Shown here: positions 8,514 to 15,991 of the stretch, piece after piece | Layout of the letters: the number at the start of each line of letters is the position of its first letter | Position numbering within the stretch: position 1 is the first letter of the stretch | Assembly (NCBI RefSeq): GCF_004006635.1 | Contig: NZ_CP034842.1 | Location: forward strand, 1,426,001-1,490,000 | Source of the DNA: Fusobacterium necrophorum subsp. necrophorum | GTDB lineage: Bacteria; Fusobacteriota; Fusobacteriia; Fusobacteriales; Fusobacteriaceae | Direction of reading: 5' to 3' | Length of the DNA: 64,000 nt | Translations under genes and position numbers: made by a program | Notes under the pieces: model-generated | What the model was told of the DNA's origin: nothing | Database searches by the model: none | Seen by the model: the letters and a program-made list of their open reading frames with translations, nothing else

Positions 8514-8852
8514 ATGAAACAAAAATTATGTATGGCAATGATTTTTCAAATAGATGCAAAATCAGAAAAAGCAAAAGAAAGTATGAGAAATAGAATCAGA
8601 GAAAAACTGGAAACCATTTTAGGGAAATCTAACCTATTTCTTGAATATGATGAAGAAACAAATTCTTTTGCCTATATGGAAGAAGATGTGAAAGAGAGTT
8701 TTGATGAAAAAGCTATCTTTCTATTAAAAACACTACAAAACTTCGGATACTCTTATGTGGTTACAGGAAATTTGGAATCTGAGGAATTTGATATCTGTAC
8801 TTCTAAGACAAAAATAAGTGGAATTTGCTTTATAGAGGGATTATTACATTGA
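8514..8852 (+). CDS. Unknown small protein, immunity-like context
   Basis: The 112-residue protein begins MKQKLCMAMIFQID and has a mixed alpha/beta look, with acidic stretches (EYDEETNSFAYMEED) and a hydrophobic C-terminus. Start 8514 is chosen because GAGG is six bases upstream; ATG 8508 would leave no spacing. It lies 17 bases after the previous gene and 21 before the next, so the group is probably one transcript. No family was recognised. Confidence 0.6.
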   Translation: MKQKLCMAMIFQIDAKSEKAKESMRNRIREKLETILGKSNLFLEYDEETNSFAYMEEDVKESFDEKAIFLLKTLQNFGYSYVVTGNLESEEFDICTSKTKISGICFIEGLLH

Positions 8853-8873
8853 TTTTCAGGAGGGAAAATAAGA

Positions 8874-9101
8874 ATGAGTTCTTTATTTCATGAATATTTA
8901 GAATTATTAGAAAATGCTATAAAGAGAATGAAGAAAGAATATCCTTATTTTATTGTTTATATAATGGCGATAACCACAGAAGAAAATCATAATCGTAGCT
9001 ATATTAGTTTTGATTTGAAAGAAAACTCATTAAAGAGATTACAGGAATGGGAAAAAGAGTATTCCTATCGGATTGAAGCTATTTATCACCGAACTGAATA
9101 A
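8874..9101 (+). CDS. Unknown 75-residue protein
   Basis: The small charged protein has an N-terminal amphipathic helix (LFHEYLELLENAIKRMKKEY), a hydrophobic strand (FIVYIMAI) and a basic/acidic C-terminal helix. AGGAGG precedes ATG at good distance. It is last in the Imm17-like transcript and is followed by a terminator. It may be an immunity protein or a truncated one; no family was recognised. Confidence 0.55.
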   Translation: MSSLFHEYLELLENAIKRMKKEYPYFIVYIMAITTEENHNRSYISFDLKENSLKRLQEWEKEYSYRIEAIYHRTE

Positions 9102-9121
9102 AACTAAATACTGAAGATATC

Positions 9122-9155
9122 AGACGATAGGAATTAAAACATTTGTCGTCTTTTT
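9122..9155 (+). terminator. Probable terminator closing the Imm17-like transcript
   Basis: AGACGA pairs with TCGTCT over an 18-base loop, followed by five T. The stem is short, so strength is uncertain. Confidence 0.5.
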
Positions 9156-9187
9156 CTATGCTCAAAATTTGAAAGGAGATAAATTTT

Positions 9188-9691
9188 ATGGACAATAAAA
9201 CTGAATTAGAAAATGTAAAAGCAGAGATTGAAAGTAAGAGGGAGGAAAAAGAAAAATACGAAAAGAAATCAGCTCAGCTTCAAAACAGGGAAAAACAATT
9301 GAAGGAAATGGCAAGTCTTAAAGACAGAAAAAAGCGAAACCATAGACTGATAGAAAGAGGGGCAATCCTTGAAAAGATAACAGGCTCATCAGCTATCAAG
9401 TCTAAAGATTGGCAAAAGGAAATACAAAGCCTTGAAAGTGAAGTAGGGCTATTAAACAATCAATCTCAATCCATCAAAGAAGAATACGAAAGTATTAACT
9501 ATATTAAATATGACGTAAAAACCGTAAATGATGATTATGGAATAGACCTAAGTATTGAGATAGACAAGGCAATTAAGCGTGGAGAAAAGCCAAGTGTAAT
9601 TGCACAATTAAAGAAATACCAAGAGCAGGGGGTAAAATACGAGCAGAGGAAAGAAAAAACAAAAGATTATTACAGAAGTGAGGAAAGATGA
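9188..9691 (+). CDS. DUF3847-like mobile-element protein
   Basis: The 167-residue protein starts with a long coiled coil (residues 1-45, heptads of E, K, L) followed by KDRKKRNHRLIERGAILEKI, the hallmark of DUF3847, and a second coiled region. DUF3847 proteins are small partners found next to MobA/MobL relaxases on conjugative and mobilizable elements of Firmicutes and Fusobacteria. No relaxase is left here, so the gene looks like a survivor of a decayed element. AAAGGAGAT precedes the ATG. The C-terminal part may be a remnant of a fused relaxase tail. Confidence 0.7.
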   Translation: MDNKTELENVKAEIESKREEKEKYEKKSAQLQNREKQLKEMASLKDRKKRNHRLIERGAILEKITGSSAIKSKDWQKEIQSLESEVGLLNNQSQSIKEEYESINYIKYDVKTVNDDYGIDLSIEIDKAIKRGEKPSVIAQLKKYQEQGVKYEQRKEKTKDYYRSEER

Positions 9692-9753
9692 AGTACCAAA
9701 TGGGGTAACGAATTGTTATTTCCCTAAGGGATATAAATACAAGTAATATAATA

Positions 9754-9782
9754 TTGAATAAACTCAATATTTATGATATGAT
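9754..9782 (+). promoter_or_regulatory. Island promoter/operator module, copy 2
   Basis: TTGAAT and TATGAT are 17 bases apart, and the -35 lies in the inverted repeat TTGAATAAACTCAA. The following TATTTATG...TATGATAATTG matches the module at 11607 with few changes. It drives the YhcG-like gene at 9819. Confidence 0.6.
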
Positions 9783-9818
9783 AATTGAAATCTTGGCAGA
9801 TAAAGAGGTGATAGCTAT

Positions 9819-10844
9819 ATGAATAATGAAATAGGTAAAATTCATAAAGATATTTATAGTAGCATTAAAGAATTGATGGATAACGCAAGAAATAATGTTG
9901 CAAGAGAAGTTAATAATATCCTCATTCAAACTTACTGGGAGATTGGGCGAATTATCGTAGAAGAGGAACAGGGAAATTCTGATAGAGCCGAGTATGGAAA
10001 ACAGTTAGTAACAGACTTATCAAAGAGGCTTACAAAAGAATATGGCAAGGGATTTTCAAAATCCAACTTGTTTAATATGAGAAATTTCTATTTGAGTTTT
10101 CCAATTTTCCAGACGGTGTCTGGAAAATTAAGTTGGTCACATTATTGTGAATTGCTTTCCATAAGTGATGAGAAGAAAAGAAGTTTTTATGAAAAAGAAA
10201 CGGTAAGTGCAAATTGGTCTGTAAGAGAGCTAAAAAGACAAATAAAAACATCACTTTTTGAAAGACTTTTACTTTCATCAGGAGATGAAAATAAAGAAAA
10301 GGTATTAGGCTTAGCATTAAAGGGAAATGAAATAAATAAGGCAAGTGATATTGTAAAAGACCCCTATGTATTTGAATTTTTAGGAATACCTGAAGAAAAG
10401 GCGGTAATGGAAAGTGATTTAGAAAAAGCTCTAATAACTCATATTGAAAAATTCTTGCTTGAACTTGGCAAGGGCTTTATGTATGTTGGTTCTCAGCAAA
10501 GAATAACACTTGGGAATACCCATTATTATGTTGATATGGTATTTTACAACAAGATACTTAGAAGCTATGTTTTGATTGAGTTAAAAACAGGAAAGCTAAT
10601 GCCGGAAGCAGTCGGACAGCTCAATATGTATCTTAACTACTACAAGACGGAAGTTAATGACGATACAGATAATGAACCTATTGGAATTATCCTTTGTACC
10701 GATAAGGACGGTATACAGGCAGAATATGCACTTGGCAGTCTGTCCAATAAGATATTTGCTTCTAAATACACTTTATATATTCCTGATAGAGAAGAGTTAG
10801 AAGAGCAGGTAGAAAGAGTAGTGAAGAAGTATAAGAAAAAATAA
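9819..10844 (+). CDS. YhcG-family protein (DUF1016) with PD-(D/E)xK nuclease domain
   Basis: The 341-residue protein has the DUF1016 N-terminal domain (residues 1-165: NNILIQTYWEIGRIIVEEEQ, FSKSNLFNMRNFYLSFP, LSWSHYCELLSI) and a C-terminal PD-(D/E)xK nuclease fold (about 190-341) with D in YYVDMVFYN, ExK in IELKTGKL and Q in GQLNMYLNYY. All catalytic positions are kept and the frame is intact. YhcG proteins occur beside type I restriction systems and in defence or mobile islands, where they are thought to act on nucleic acids. No restriction subunit is present here. Start ATG follows AGAGGTGAT. Confidence 0.85.
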   Translation: MNNEIGKIHKDIYSSIKELMDNARNNVAREVNNILIQTYWEIGRIIVEEEQGNSDRAEYGKQLVTDLSKRLTKEYGKGFSKSNLFNMRNFYLSFPIFQTVSGKLSWSHYCELLSISDEKKRSFYEKETVSANWSVRELKRQIKTSLFERLLLSSGDENKEKVLGLALKGNEINKASDIVKDPYVFEFLGIPEEKAVMESDLEKALITHIEKFLLELGKGFMYVGSQQRITLGNTHYYVDMVFYNKILRSYVLIELKTGKLMPEAVGQLNMYLNYYKTEVNDDTDNEPIGIILCTDKDGIQAEYALGSLSNKIFASKYTLYIPDREELEEQVERVVKKYKKK

Positions 10845-10855
10845 AGTTAATTGAA

Positions 10856-10881
10856 AATTGTGCAACGCCCATTGCACAATT
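10856..10881. repeat. Perfect 10-bp inverted repeat
   Basis: AATTGTGCAA and TTGCACAATT flank the six-base loop CGCCCA, 11 bases after the nuclease gene. No T-run follows, so it is a weak terminator at most; it could be a processed or protein-bound structure left from a mobile element. Confidence 0.55.
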
Positions 10882-10910
10882 ATAGAAAACAAAATAATTT
10901 ATGATTGATT

Positions 10911-10944
10911 AGAGAAGTGGAGTAATAACCTACTTCTCTTTTTT
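10911..10944 (+). terminator. Rho-independent terminator after YhcG-like gene
   Basis: AGAGAAGT pairs with ACTTCTCT, with a further G-C pair or two inside, and ends in six T. The gene remnant at 10962 starts directly after it. Confidence 0.65.
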
Positions 10945-10961
10945 ATTGCAAGGAGAAGACA

Positions 10962-11322
10962 ATGAGCGATAACAAAAAATACTATTATCTCAAGCTAAAA
11001 GAAGATTTCTTTACAAGTGAAACTATAACCTTGCTTGAGAGTATGAAAGATGGAGTAATGTATTCCAATATTTTACTAAAGCTGTATCTGAATGAGCCTT
11101 AAAAATAACGGCAAGCTTATATTTAGAGATAACATTCCGTATACAACAGAAATGATTGCTATCATAACACGCCACCAAGTTGGTACTGTGGAGAGGGCAA
11201 TAAAAATATTTTTGGAGTTGGAATTGATAGATCAATTACCCGATAACATTTTGTATATGGCAGATATAGAGCTTTTCATCAGAAAGTTATCAACAGAGGG
11301 AGAAAAGAAAGCGACCTTTTAA
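10962..11322 (+). pseudogene. Frameshifted phage replisome organizer, N-terminal domain
   Basis: From ATG 10962 the frame reads MSDNKKYYYLKLKEDFF and then TLLESMKDG with LLKLYL, the typical N-terminus of phage replisome organizers, and stops at about 11102. The following part (SLKNNGKLIFRDNIPY, TRHQVGTVERAIKIFLEL) continues in another frame from about 11093 to 11322. One extra base at 11089-11092 explains the shift. Intact relatives are longer (about 250 residues) with a C-terminal DnaB-like part, absent here. The domain normally recruits replication proteins to an element's origin. AAGGAGAA precedes the start, so it was once translated. Confidence 0.75.
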
Positions 11323-11330
11323 GATAGGTA

Positions 11331-11537
11331 GATGAAGATGGTATCTACAAATGGATAGAAGTCATAAAGAAACACAAGAATATTAAGAAGCTGGACAAAG
11401 AAACCTTAGATGAACTCATCTTAAAAATCTATGTTCACGAAAAGGAAGTAGTGGATGGAGAAATCACCCAAACCATTGATATTTATTACAATTTCATAGG
11501 GAATACAGATAGCTTACAGGTCAGCTACAATCTTTAA
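11331..11537 (+). pseudogene. C-terminal scrap of a large serine recombinase (DUF4368 region)
   Basis: A 68-residue open stretch reads LDKETLDELILKIYVHEKEV followed by ITQTIDIYYNFIG and ends at TAA 11537. This is the C-terminal coiled and DUF4368 part of large serine recombinases of the TnpX type that move integrative elements. The catalytic N-terminus and zinc-ribbon parts, normally some 450 residues, are gone. It abuts the replisome-organizer remnant, marking a deletion junction inside a former element. Confidence 0.75.
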
Positions 11538-11606
11538 TTGGGAATAAAGCATTATGGCATCATTAAAGATGGAATAAAATAAGCAAAACTTGAAATAAGT
11601 TAAAAA

Positions 11607-11635
11607 TTGATTAAAATCAACATTTATGTTATGAT
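11607..11635 (+). promoter_or_regulatory. Island promoter/operator module, copy 3
   Basis: TTGATT and TATGAT are 17 bases apart; the -35 is inside the inverted repeat TTGATTAAAATCAA, the most symmetric of the three copies. It precedes a decayed XRE gene and the SUKH gene. Confidence 0.6.
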
Positions 11636-11660
11636 AATAAAAATTATTATATACAAAGAG

Positions 11661-11810
11661 AAAAGGAAGACTGGGAGATTTAATGATAGACCACTGCGGA
11701 CATAACTTGCAAGGAAAGATTGAAAAAAGATTGATGTTATAGCTATGGGTGAGATGTAAAGTAATGTAATGGTATAGACGGATAAAAATTACAATGAAAA
11801 ATTTAGGAGA
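11661..11810 (+). pseudogene. Heavily decayed XRE regulator, copy 2
   Basis: This stretch has no usable reading frame, but aligns base by base with the XRE remnant at 7656-7800. Nineteen bases (ATTGATGTTATAGCTATGG) are identical, followed by AATGTAATGGTATAGACGG against AATGTTATGGCACAGATGG and AAAAATTTAG against AAAAATTTAG. It lies at the same distance from its promoter module as copy 1. The SUKH gene's ribosome site has been created from its sequence. Confidence 0.6.
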
Positions 11811-11817
11811 GTTGTGT

Positions 11818-12171
11818 ATGAATATCAAAGAAACTGAAGTGAAAATTATCGAACTTGAGGCAAGATTAAATATTACCTTTCCACAGCTGTACTTTGATTT
11901 TCTAGTTGGAATCAAGGATGGTGATGTGTTTGAAGTTAAGAACTCAGGAATGTGTATTTATTCTTACTCTGATTTAGAGGAGAGAAATCAAACCTATCAA
12001 ATAAAAGAAAATGAGCCTAACTATTTTATGATTGGGCAAGATGGAGATTTGGGATACTTTATAAAAACAGATACGCCAAAGGATAACTCTATATTTTCAA
12101 ATGATTTAGGAGCATTAGGTTCATTGGAAATGAAAAAAGAAGCGGACAATATTTTTGACTTGATAAAATAA
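11818..12171 (+). CDS. SUKH (SMI1/KNR4) family immunity-type protein
   Basis: The 117-residue protein matches the SMI1/KNR4 (SUKH) fold: N-terminal helix IIELEARLNITFPQLYFDFL, then GDVFEVKNSGMCIYS, the loop LEERNQTYQIKENEPNYFMIG, QDGDLGYFIKTD and a C-terminal helix. SUKH proteins are the most common immunity proteins against nuclease and other polymorphic toxins and act in the cytoplasm by binding the toxin. No toxin gene is near. ATG 11818 is preferred over the in-frame ATG at 11794 because AGGAGA stands seven bases before it. Confidence 0.8.
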   Translation: MNIKETEVKIIELEARLNITFPQLYFDFLVGIKDGDVFEVKNSGMCIYSYSDLEERNQTYQIKENEPNYFMIGQDGDLGYFIKTDTPKDNSIFSNDLGALGSLEMKKEADNIFDLIK

Positions 12172-12184
12172 TTTTTGTAAATTA

Positions 12185-12718
12185 GTGGTTTTTAGTATTA
12201 AACAAATAAGAGAAAAGTATAAGTTTATTAGAGAGTTACAAACAGAAATTTATAGGAGAAACCATATGCATAATATGTTAAAAATACCATCTGTTATAGA
12301 AAATTTTATTAAAATGAAAATACATACAAAGATACCATTGCTTCCTTGCATATATGAAGACTTTGAAAAAATGCAGATAGGGTATCGATGGAATCCTGTC
12401 CAACAATGCACACTAATAACTAATAATACTGGAAGTTGGCAAGAAAACTGGTATGTTATTGCTCAAAATGAATTAGGTGATCCGTTTTTTGTAGATTTTG
12501 CAACAGAAAATTATCCTGTTTATACAGCTATACATGGTAAGGGAGGCTGGAAAGCATTCAAGGTGTCAGACAGTATTTGTCAATTTACTGAAATTCTGAA
12601 TAAGATAAATAATACAGACTTAACTTTTCCTTGTAGTTTGAATTTTTTAAATGATATTATAGATTTGAAGAGTGAATTTTGGGTTGAAGTAAACGAAAGC
12701 TGTCAAGAAGTTGAGTAA
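12185..12718 (+). CDS. SUKH-like protein, start uncertain
   Basis: The C-terminal two thirds (about residues 65-155) contain YRWNPVQQCTLITNNT, WYVIAQNELGDPFFVDF, YPVYTAIHGKGGWKAFKVSD and a final helix, resembling the SMI1/KNR4 superfamily with its conserved G-DP-xD and H-G-x-G-x-W region. The GTG start at 12185 has no ribosome site and lies 14 bases after the SUKH gene, so translational coupling or a later start at Met28 is possible. It may be slightly broken at the N-terminus. Role as a second immunity protein is inferred. Confidence 0.6.
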   Translation: MVFSIKQIREKYKFIRELQTEIYRRNHMHNMLKIPSVIENFIKMKIHTKIPLLPCIYEDFEKMQIGYRWNPVQQCTLITNNTGSWQENWYVIAQNELGDPFFVDFATENYPVYTAIHGKGGWKAFKVSDSICQFTEILNKINNTDLTFPCSLNFLNDIIDLKSEFWVEVNESCQEVE

Positions 12719-12815
12719 TCTGGGGTTATTGAGTAAAACTAAAAAAAATAAGAATTTAAAGATTTAAGGGATTAATAAAAACCTATGGTTAAATCAAAAG
12801 TAAAGGGGAAAAGAA

Positions 12816-13373
12816 ATGAATTTGATTGCAAGTATTGGTCAGGAAGAGGAAAAGAAAATAATAGGCAGGATCGGAGGAAATGTACCTTGTTTTTTTCTTG
12901 ATAAAGAAAAGACAATTAAAGAGTATAGATTTTATATGGTTTTTCAAAATCCGAATAATCCGAAAGAATTTTTCTCTATCTTTATTCCCAATGAATATGG
13001 CTTTATGCTTGATAGGAATATATATCCAAACTGCTCAGTGAAAGTTTTTTCTCATGCTTTTTCAAAGGAAAGTAAGAATACAGAATATACACTGGGCGGC
13101 ATCAATAAAGCACATATTATAGGGTATGACCAAGTAGATAATAACAAGTTTGATTTCATAACCAAAGCAAGAACACCCAAACTGCTTCAAGACGAAACAT
13201 ACTATACAGAAAAATTAAAAAAGGATGGCTATGAGTTTTTTATTCAAGTAGATGAAAATTATTACACAAATAATCTGCTTCAGGAGAATTATATATTTGG
13301 TTATGGAGCATTGTACCTATATAAACATCGTGAAAGTGGAGATGTAATTGCCGGTTTTTGGCAATATTCATAG
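12816..13373 (+). CDS. Unknown 185-residue protein in immunity array
   Basis: The soluble protein is mostly beta-rich with aromatic strands (YRFYMVFQNPNN, FFSIFIPNEYGF, YEFFIQVDENYY, YIFGYGALYLYKH). AAGGGGAAAAG precedes the ATG. The opening GRIGGNVPCFF and the final FGYGALYLY recall YwqG/DUF1963-type proteins, which also occur in immunity arrays, but the match is weak and made from memory. No signal peptide or membrane segment is present. A 215-base gap with no clear gene follows. Confidence 0.6.
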   Translation: MNLIASIGQEEEKKIIGRIGGNVPCFFLDKEKTIKEYRFYMVFQNPNNPKEFFSIFIPNEYGFMLDRNIYPNCSVKVFSHAFSKESKNTEYTLGGINKAHIIGYDQVDNNKFDFITKARTPKLLQDETYYTEKLKKDGYEFFIQVDENYYTNNLLQENYIFGYGALYLYKHRESGDVIAGFWQYS

Positions 13374-13588
13374 TCATTATTTTGTTAGAGTAATATAAAA
13401 ATCGGAAGTTATAAGCTAAATGGAATGCCCGGAAAAAATTCTGTAAAACTATATTTTTGAAGAAAAAGAAGCTATTTTAAAACAGTACTTTAGCTGGAAA
13501 CTACAGAACTGAAATTGGCAAAAGAATAAATGCATTGATATAAAATGAAAAATGTTGAAAGAAAGTTCAAAAAGGAGACATGTTTAAA

Positions 13589-13951
13589 ATGGAATACAAT
13601 ATAAAGAAGCTGGAATTTGAATTAGATAGAGGTAATTCAAGTAATTTCATTTTTGAATTATATAATAGAAATGTGTTTAATGAGGAACGATTTTATAAAT
13701 TCATCGGTAGTATTGCAGAATTTATCGACAATTATTCAGCACTTCAACATTTATCGGAGGAGAAATATTTTTTCTATATGAATGAAATTATTAAAAATTG
13801 TGAGGACATACTATGGACATTTACTCGGCATTGCTTGAAAGAAGATGATTATGTGATAGAAAATTTCAATCAAATAAAAGACAGTTTGACACAGTATTAT
13901 ATGTATATTCGAGAATATTCCGAGAGATTGATTCTAAATATACAAGAGTAG
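13589..13951 (+). CDS. Unknown all-helical small protein, immunity-like context
   Basis: The 120-residue acidic protein is predicted helical throughout (YNIKKLEFELDRGN, FYKFIGSIAEFIDNYSALQHL, IIKNCEDILWTFTRHCL, YYMYIREYSERLIL). ATG 13589 lies 11 bases after GGAG, whereas ATG 13580 lies only two bases after it, so 13589 is preferred. No family is firmly recognised. Size and neighbours fit an immunity gene. Confidence 0.55.
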   Translation: MEYNIKKLEFELDRGNSSNFIFELYNRNVFNEERFYKFIGSIAEFIDNYSALQHLSEEKYFFYMNEIIKNCEDILWTFTRHCLKEDDYVIENFNQIKDSLTQYYMYIREYSERLILNIQE

Positions 13952-13964
13952 AATTATCTCTAAA

Positions 13965-14099
13965 ATTCGGATAATAATCGAATGTTATGGATACGGATTT
14001 CATTTTTACAAATCCAATGATTTATCCAATAACAACTTAGAAAAATGTGATGATGATAAGTATGATTTTTCATTAAGTCGTGATAGAAGATTAGAATGA
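13965..14099 (+). pseudogene. Gene remnant, 44 codons without a start
   Basis: An open stretch reads ECYGYGFHFYKSNDLSNNN and ends KYDFSLSRDRRLE before TGA. It has no start codon or ribosome site, and the composition looks like real protein rather than random AT-rich sequence. It is probably the 3' end of another lost immunity-type gene. The parent family is unknown. Confidence 0.35.
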
Positions 14100-14135
14100 T
14101 AATATTCAATAAAATGATATTACAGGTGATAGGTT

Positions 14136-14522
14136 ATGGAAAATAAAATTTTAATTGACAATAGTGAATTTAGATTAGACACAAGTGATGAGTATATCGG
14201 AGAGTTGACTGTCTGGAAAAAGACAACAAAAATTTTTCTGAATATTGAAGATAATAAAGAAGATGTGAGCCATGTAGTTATTGAAAAAATTAACTGGCTG
14301 AATGATAATAAGGATAAGATAATTGATATATTTATGGAAGAAAACGGTCACTATGTAGATGTTATTAACGAGATGATTGAAAGCGGTGATTTCAAAGCGG
14401 ATAAAAGGATTTCCGAAAAAGAGTTTGTAAGATCTTTGTTCGTGAATAATGTAACCATATATGTAAAAGGGAGTGAAACTGATTTCTGCCTTGATTTAGA
14501 GGCGGAACCTGACTATTTATAG
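14136..14522 (+). CDS. DUF2262-like protein, possible immunity protein
   Basis: The 128-residue acidic protein has the layout seen in DUF2262: an N-terminal strand pair (DEYIGELTVWKKTTKIFLNI), a central helix (KINWLNDNKDKIIDIFME), then ISEKEFVRSLFVNNVTIYVKG and a final strand FCLDLEAEPDYL. DUF2262 members are common in immunity arrays. The C-terminus is shorter than in longer family members. The ribosome site is weak (CAGGTGATAGGTT). Assignment is from memory of the motif order. Confidence 0.6.
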   Translation: MENKILIDNSEFRLDTSDEYIGELTVWKKTTKIFLNIEDNKEDVSHVVIEKINWLNDNKDKIIDIFMEENGHYVDVINEMIESGDFKADKRISEKEFVRSLFVNNVTIYVKGSETDFCLDLEAEPDYL

Positions 14523-14615
14523 ATTTTTAGTAAAAATGTTATAATTATAAAAAATATCGATTTTTCGTGAATAATCTATAAAATTAAATATTATACTAAA
14601 GGAGGGGATTATAAA

Positions 14616-15287
14616 ATGCAAAATAATTATTATGACAGCAAACTTAATGCACAAAAATTACGTATGGTCTATGAAACTAAAATTCCCAGAGTCGAACAAT
14701 ACTTAAATGCTGAAATTGATTATGTAAGAAAATCATTAAAAGGAAGTGAAAATGTGCTTGAACTTGGTGCTGGGTATGGAAGAATTGTCAAAAAATTGGC
14801 TCCCAACTGTACTTCCATTGTTGGAATAGACATTTCTGAAGACAATGTAAAGTTAGGAAATGAGTATTTGAAAAATGTTTCTAATGCAAAAATGATGGTA
14901 ATGGATGTTTATAATGTAACATTTAAAAATTTTTTTGATACTGTATTATGCTTACAAAATGGGCTTTCTGCAATGAAAATGACTTTTGATACTATAAAAA
15001 AGATAATGAGTTTAGTATCGTTTGGAGGAAAAGTATTTTTTAGCAGCTATAGTGAAAAATTTTGGGATGTTCGTTTACAATGGTTTCAAGAACAAGCTTC
15101 CAAAGGACTATTGGGAGAAATTGATATAGAAAAAACAAAAAATGGCATTATTGTTTGCAAAGATGGATTTGAAGCGACAACTGCCTCTCCGGAATATTTT
15201 AAAGAACTTGGAGAATCATTAGCTTATCCGTTTGAAATTAAAGAAATAGATGAATCCAGCCTTTTTCTTATTATAACAAAAAAATGA
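14616..15287 (+). CDS. Class I SAM-dependent methyltransferase
   Basis: The 223-residue cytoplasmic protein has motif I NVLELGAGYGRIVKKL for SAM binding, VGIDISEDNV as motif II, MMVMDVYN as the acidic loop and FDTVLCLQNGL as motif IV. This is the Methyltransf_25/11 fold; the methyl acceptor cannot be told. AAGGAGGGG precedes the ATG. It is the last gene of the island and converges with the phospholipid operon. It may have come with the element or be a resistance or modification enzyme. Confidence 0.85.
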   Translation: MQNNYYDSKLNAQKLRMVYETKIPRVEQYLNAEIDYVRKSLKGSENVLELGAGYGRIVKKLAPNCTSIVGIDISEDNVKLGNEYLKNVSNAKMMVMDVYNVTFKNFFDTVLCLQNGLSAMKMTFDTIKKIMSLVSFGGKVFFSSYSEKFWDVRLQWFQEQASKGLLGEIDIEKTKNGIIVCKDGFEATTASPEYFKELGESLAYPFEIKEIDESSLFLIITKK

Positions 15288-15347
15288 CTTTTAAAGGAAA
15301 TGAGACTGTTAGGAACAGGAAATCAAAAATTAATATTTGCCACAATG

Positions 15348-15965
15348 TTACATGTTTTTTTCATGTTCCAATTGCTGTGAAAAAATTTGAAAGATTCTAT
15401 CCATAAATTCATGGCGTTCCGAGTGATAAAATTCTGCCGGCTTAATATAGATATGAGAAATAAAGGGAACCATAATTTTTTCATTTTTTGCAAGCACTCT
15501 TCGCAGACCGGATAAGACAATCGGATAGAAAGCAAGCTCCGGATATTTCTGTGCTATTTTTGAGATTCCATTTTTAAAAGGAGATATGGTTCCTTTTAAG
15601 TTTCGAGTTCCTTCCGGAAAAATAAGTAAAATTTTACCTTCTTCAATCGCTGTATAAATGGGATTTAAAATTTCTTCCTTTTTTACTTTTCTATCCAAAG
15701 GAATAACTCCGATAAAATGCTTGGAAAAAAAGCTTAGAATAGGATTTCGAAAGAAGTAATCTTTCGCTCCTACAGCGTAAATATTTCTTATTTGGTTTCG
15801 AGGAAATAAACTTAAAATCATAAGAGCGTCCAGATGACTATTGTGATTGGCAATCAAAATAGCGGGACCCTTTTCCGGAAGAATTTCTTTTCCTTCTACT
15901 TCTCTTCCAATGATAAAATGGCATAAAAATTTTACAAGACTTCCATAAAATAATTCACGAATCAT
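15348..15965 (-). CDS. PlsC-type 1-acyl-glycerol-3-phosphate acyltransferase
   Basis: The 205-residue protein carries the acyltransferase block I NHNSHLDALMIL (HX4D), block II around IPLDRKVKKEEIL and block III FPEGTRN. The family esterifies the second position of lysophosphatidic acid on the inner membrane face. Here it is the last gene of an operon with a CDP-alcohol phosphotransferase and a CdsA-like enzyme, so it may serve a special lipid rather than bulk phosphatidate. Confidence 0.88.
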   Translation of the reverse strand: MIRELFYGSLVKFLCHFIIGREVEGKEILPEKGPAILIANHNSHLDALMILSLFPRNQIRNIYAVGAKDYFFRNPILSFFSKHFIGVIPLDRKVKKEEILNPIYTAIEEGKILLIFPEGTRNLKGTISPFKNGISKIAQKYPELAFYPIVLSGLRRVLAKNEKIMVPFISHIYIKPAEFYHSERHEFMDRIFQIFSQQLEHEKNM

Positions 15966-15991
15966 AGCACTCTCATCCTTTTTTTATAATT

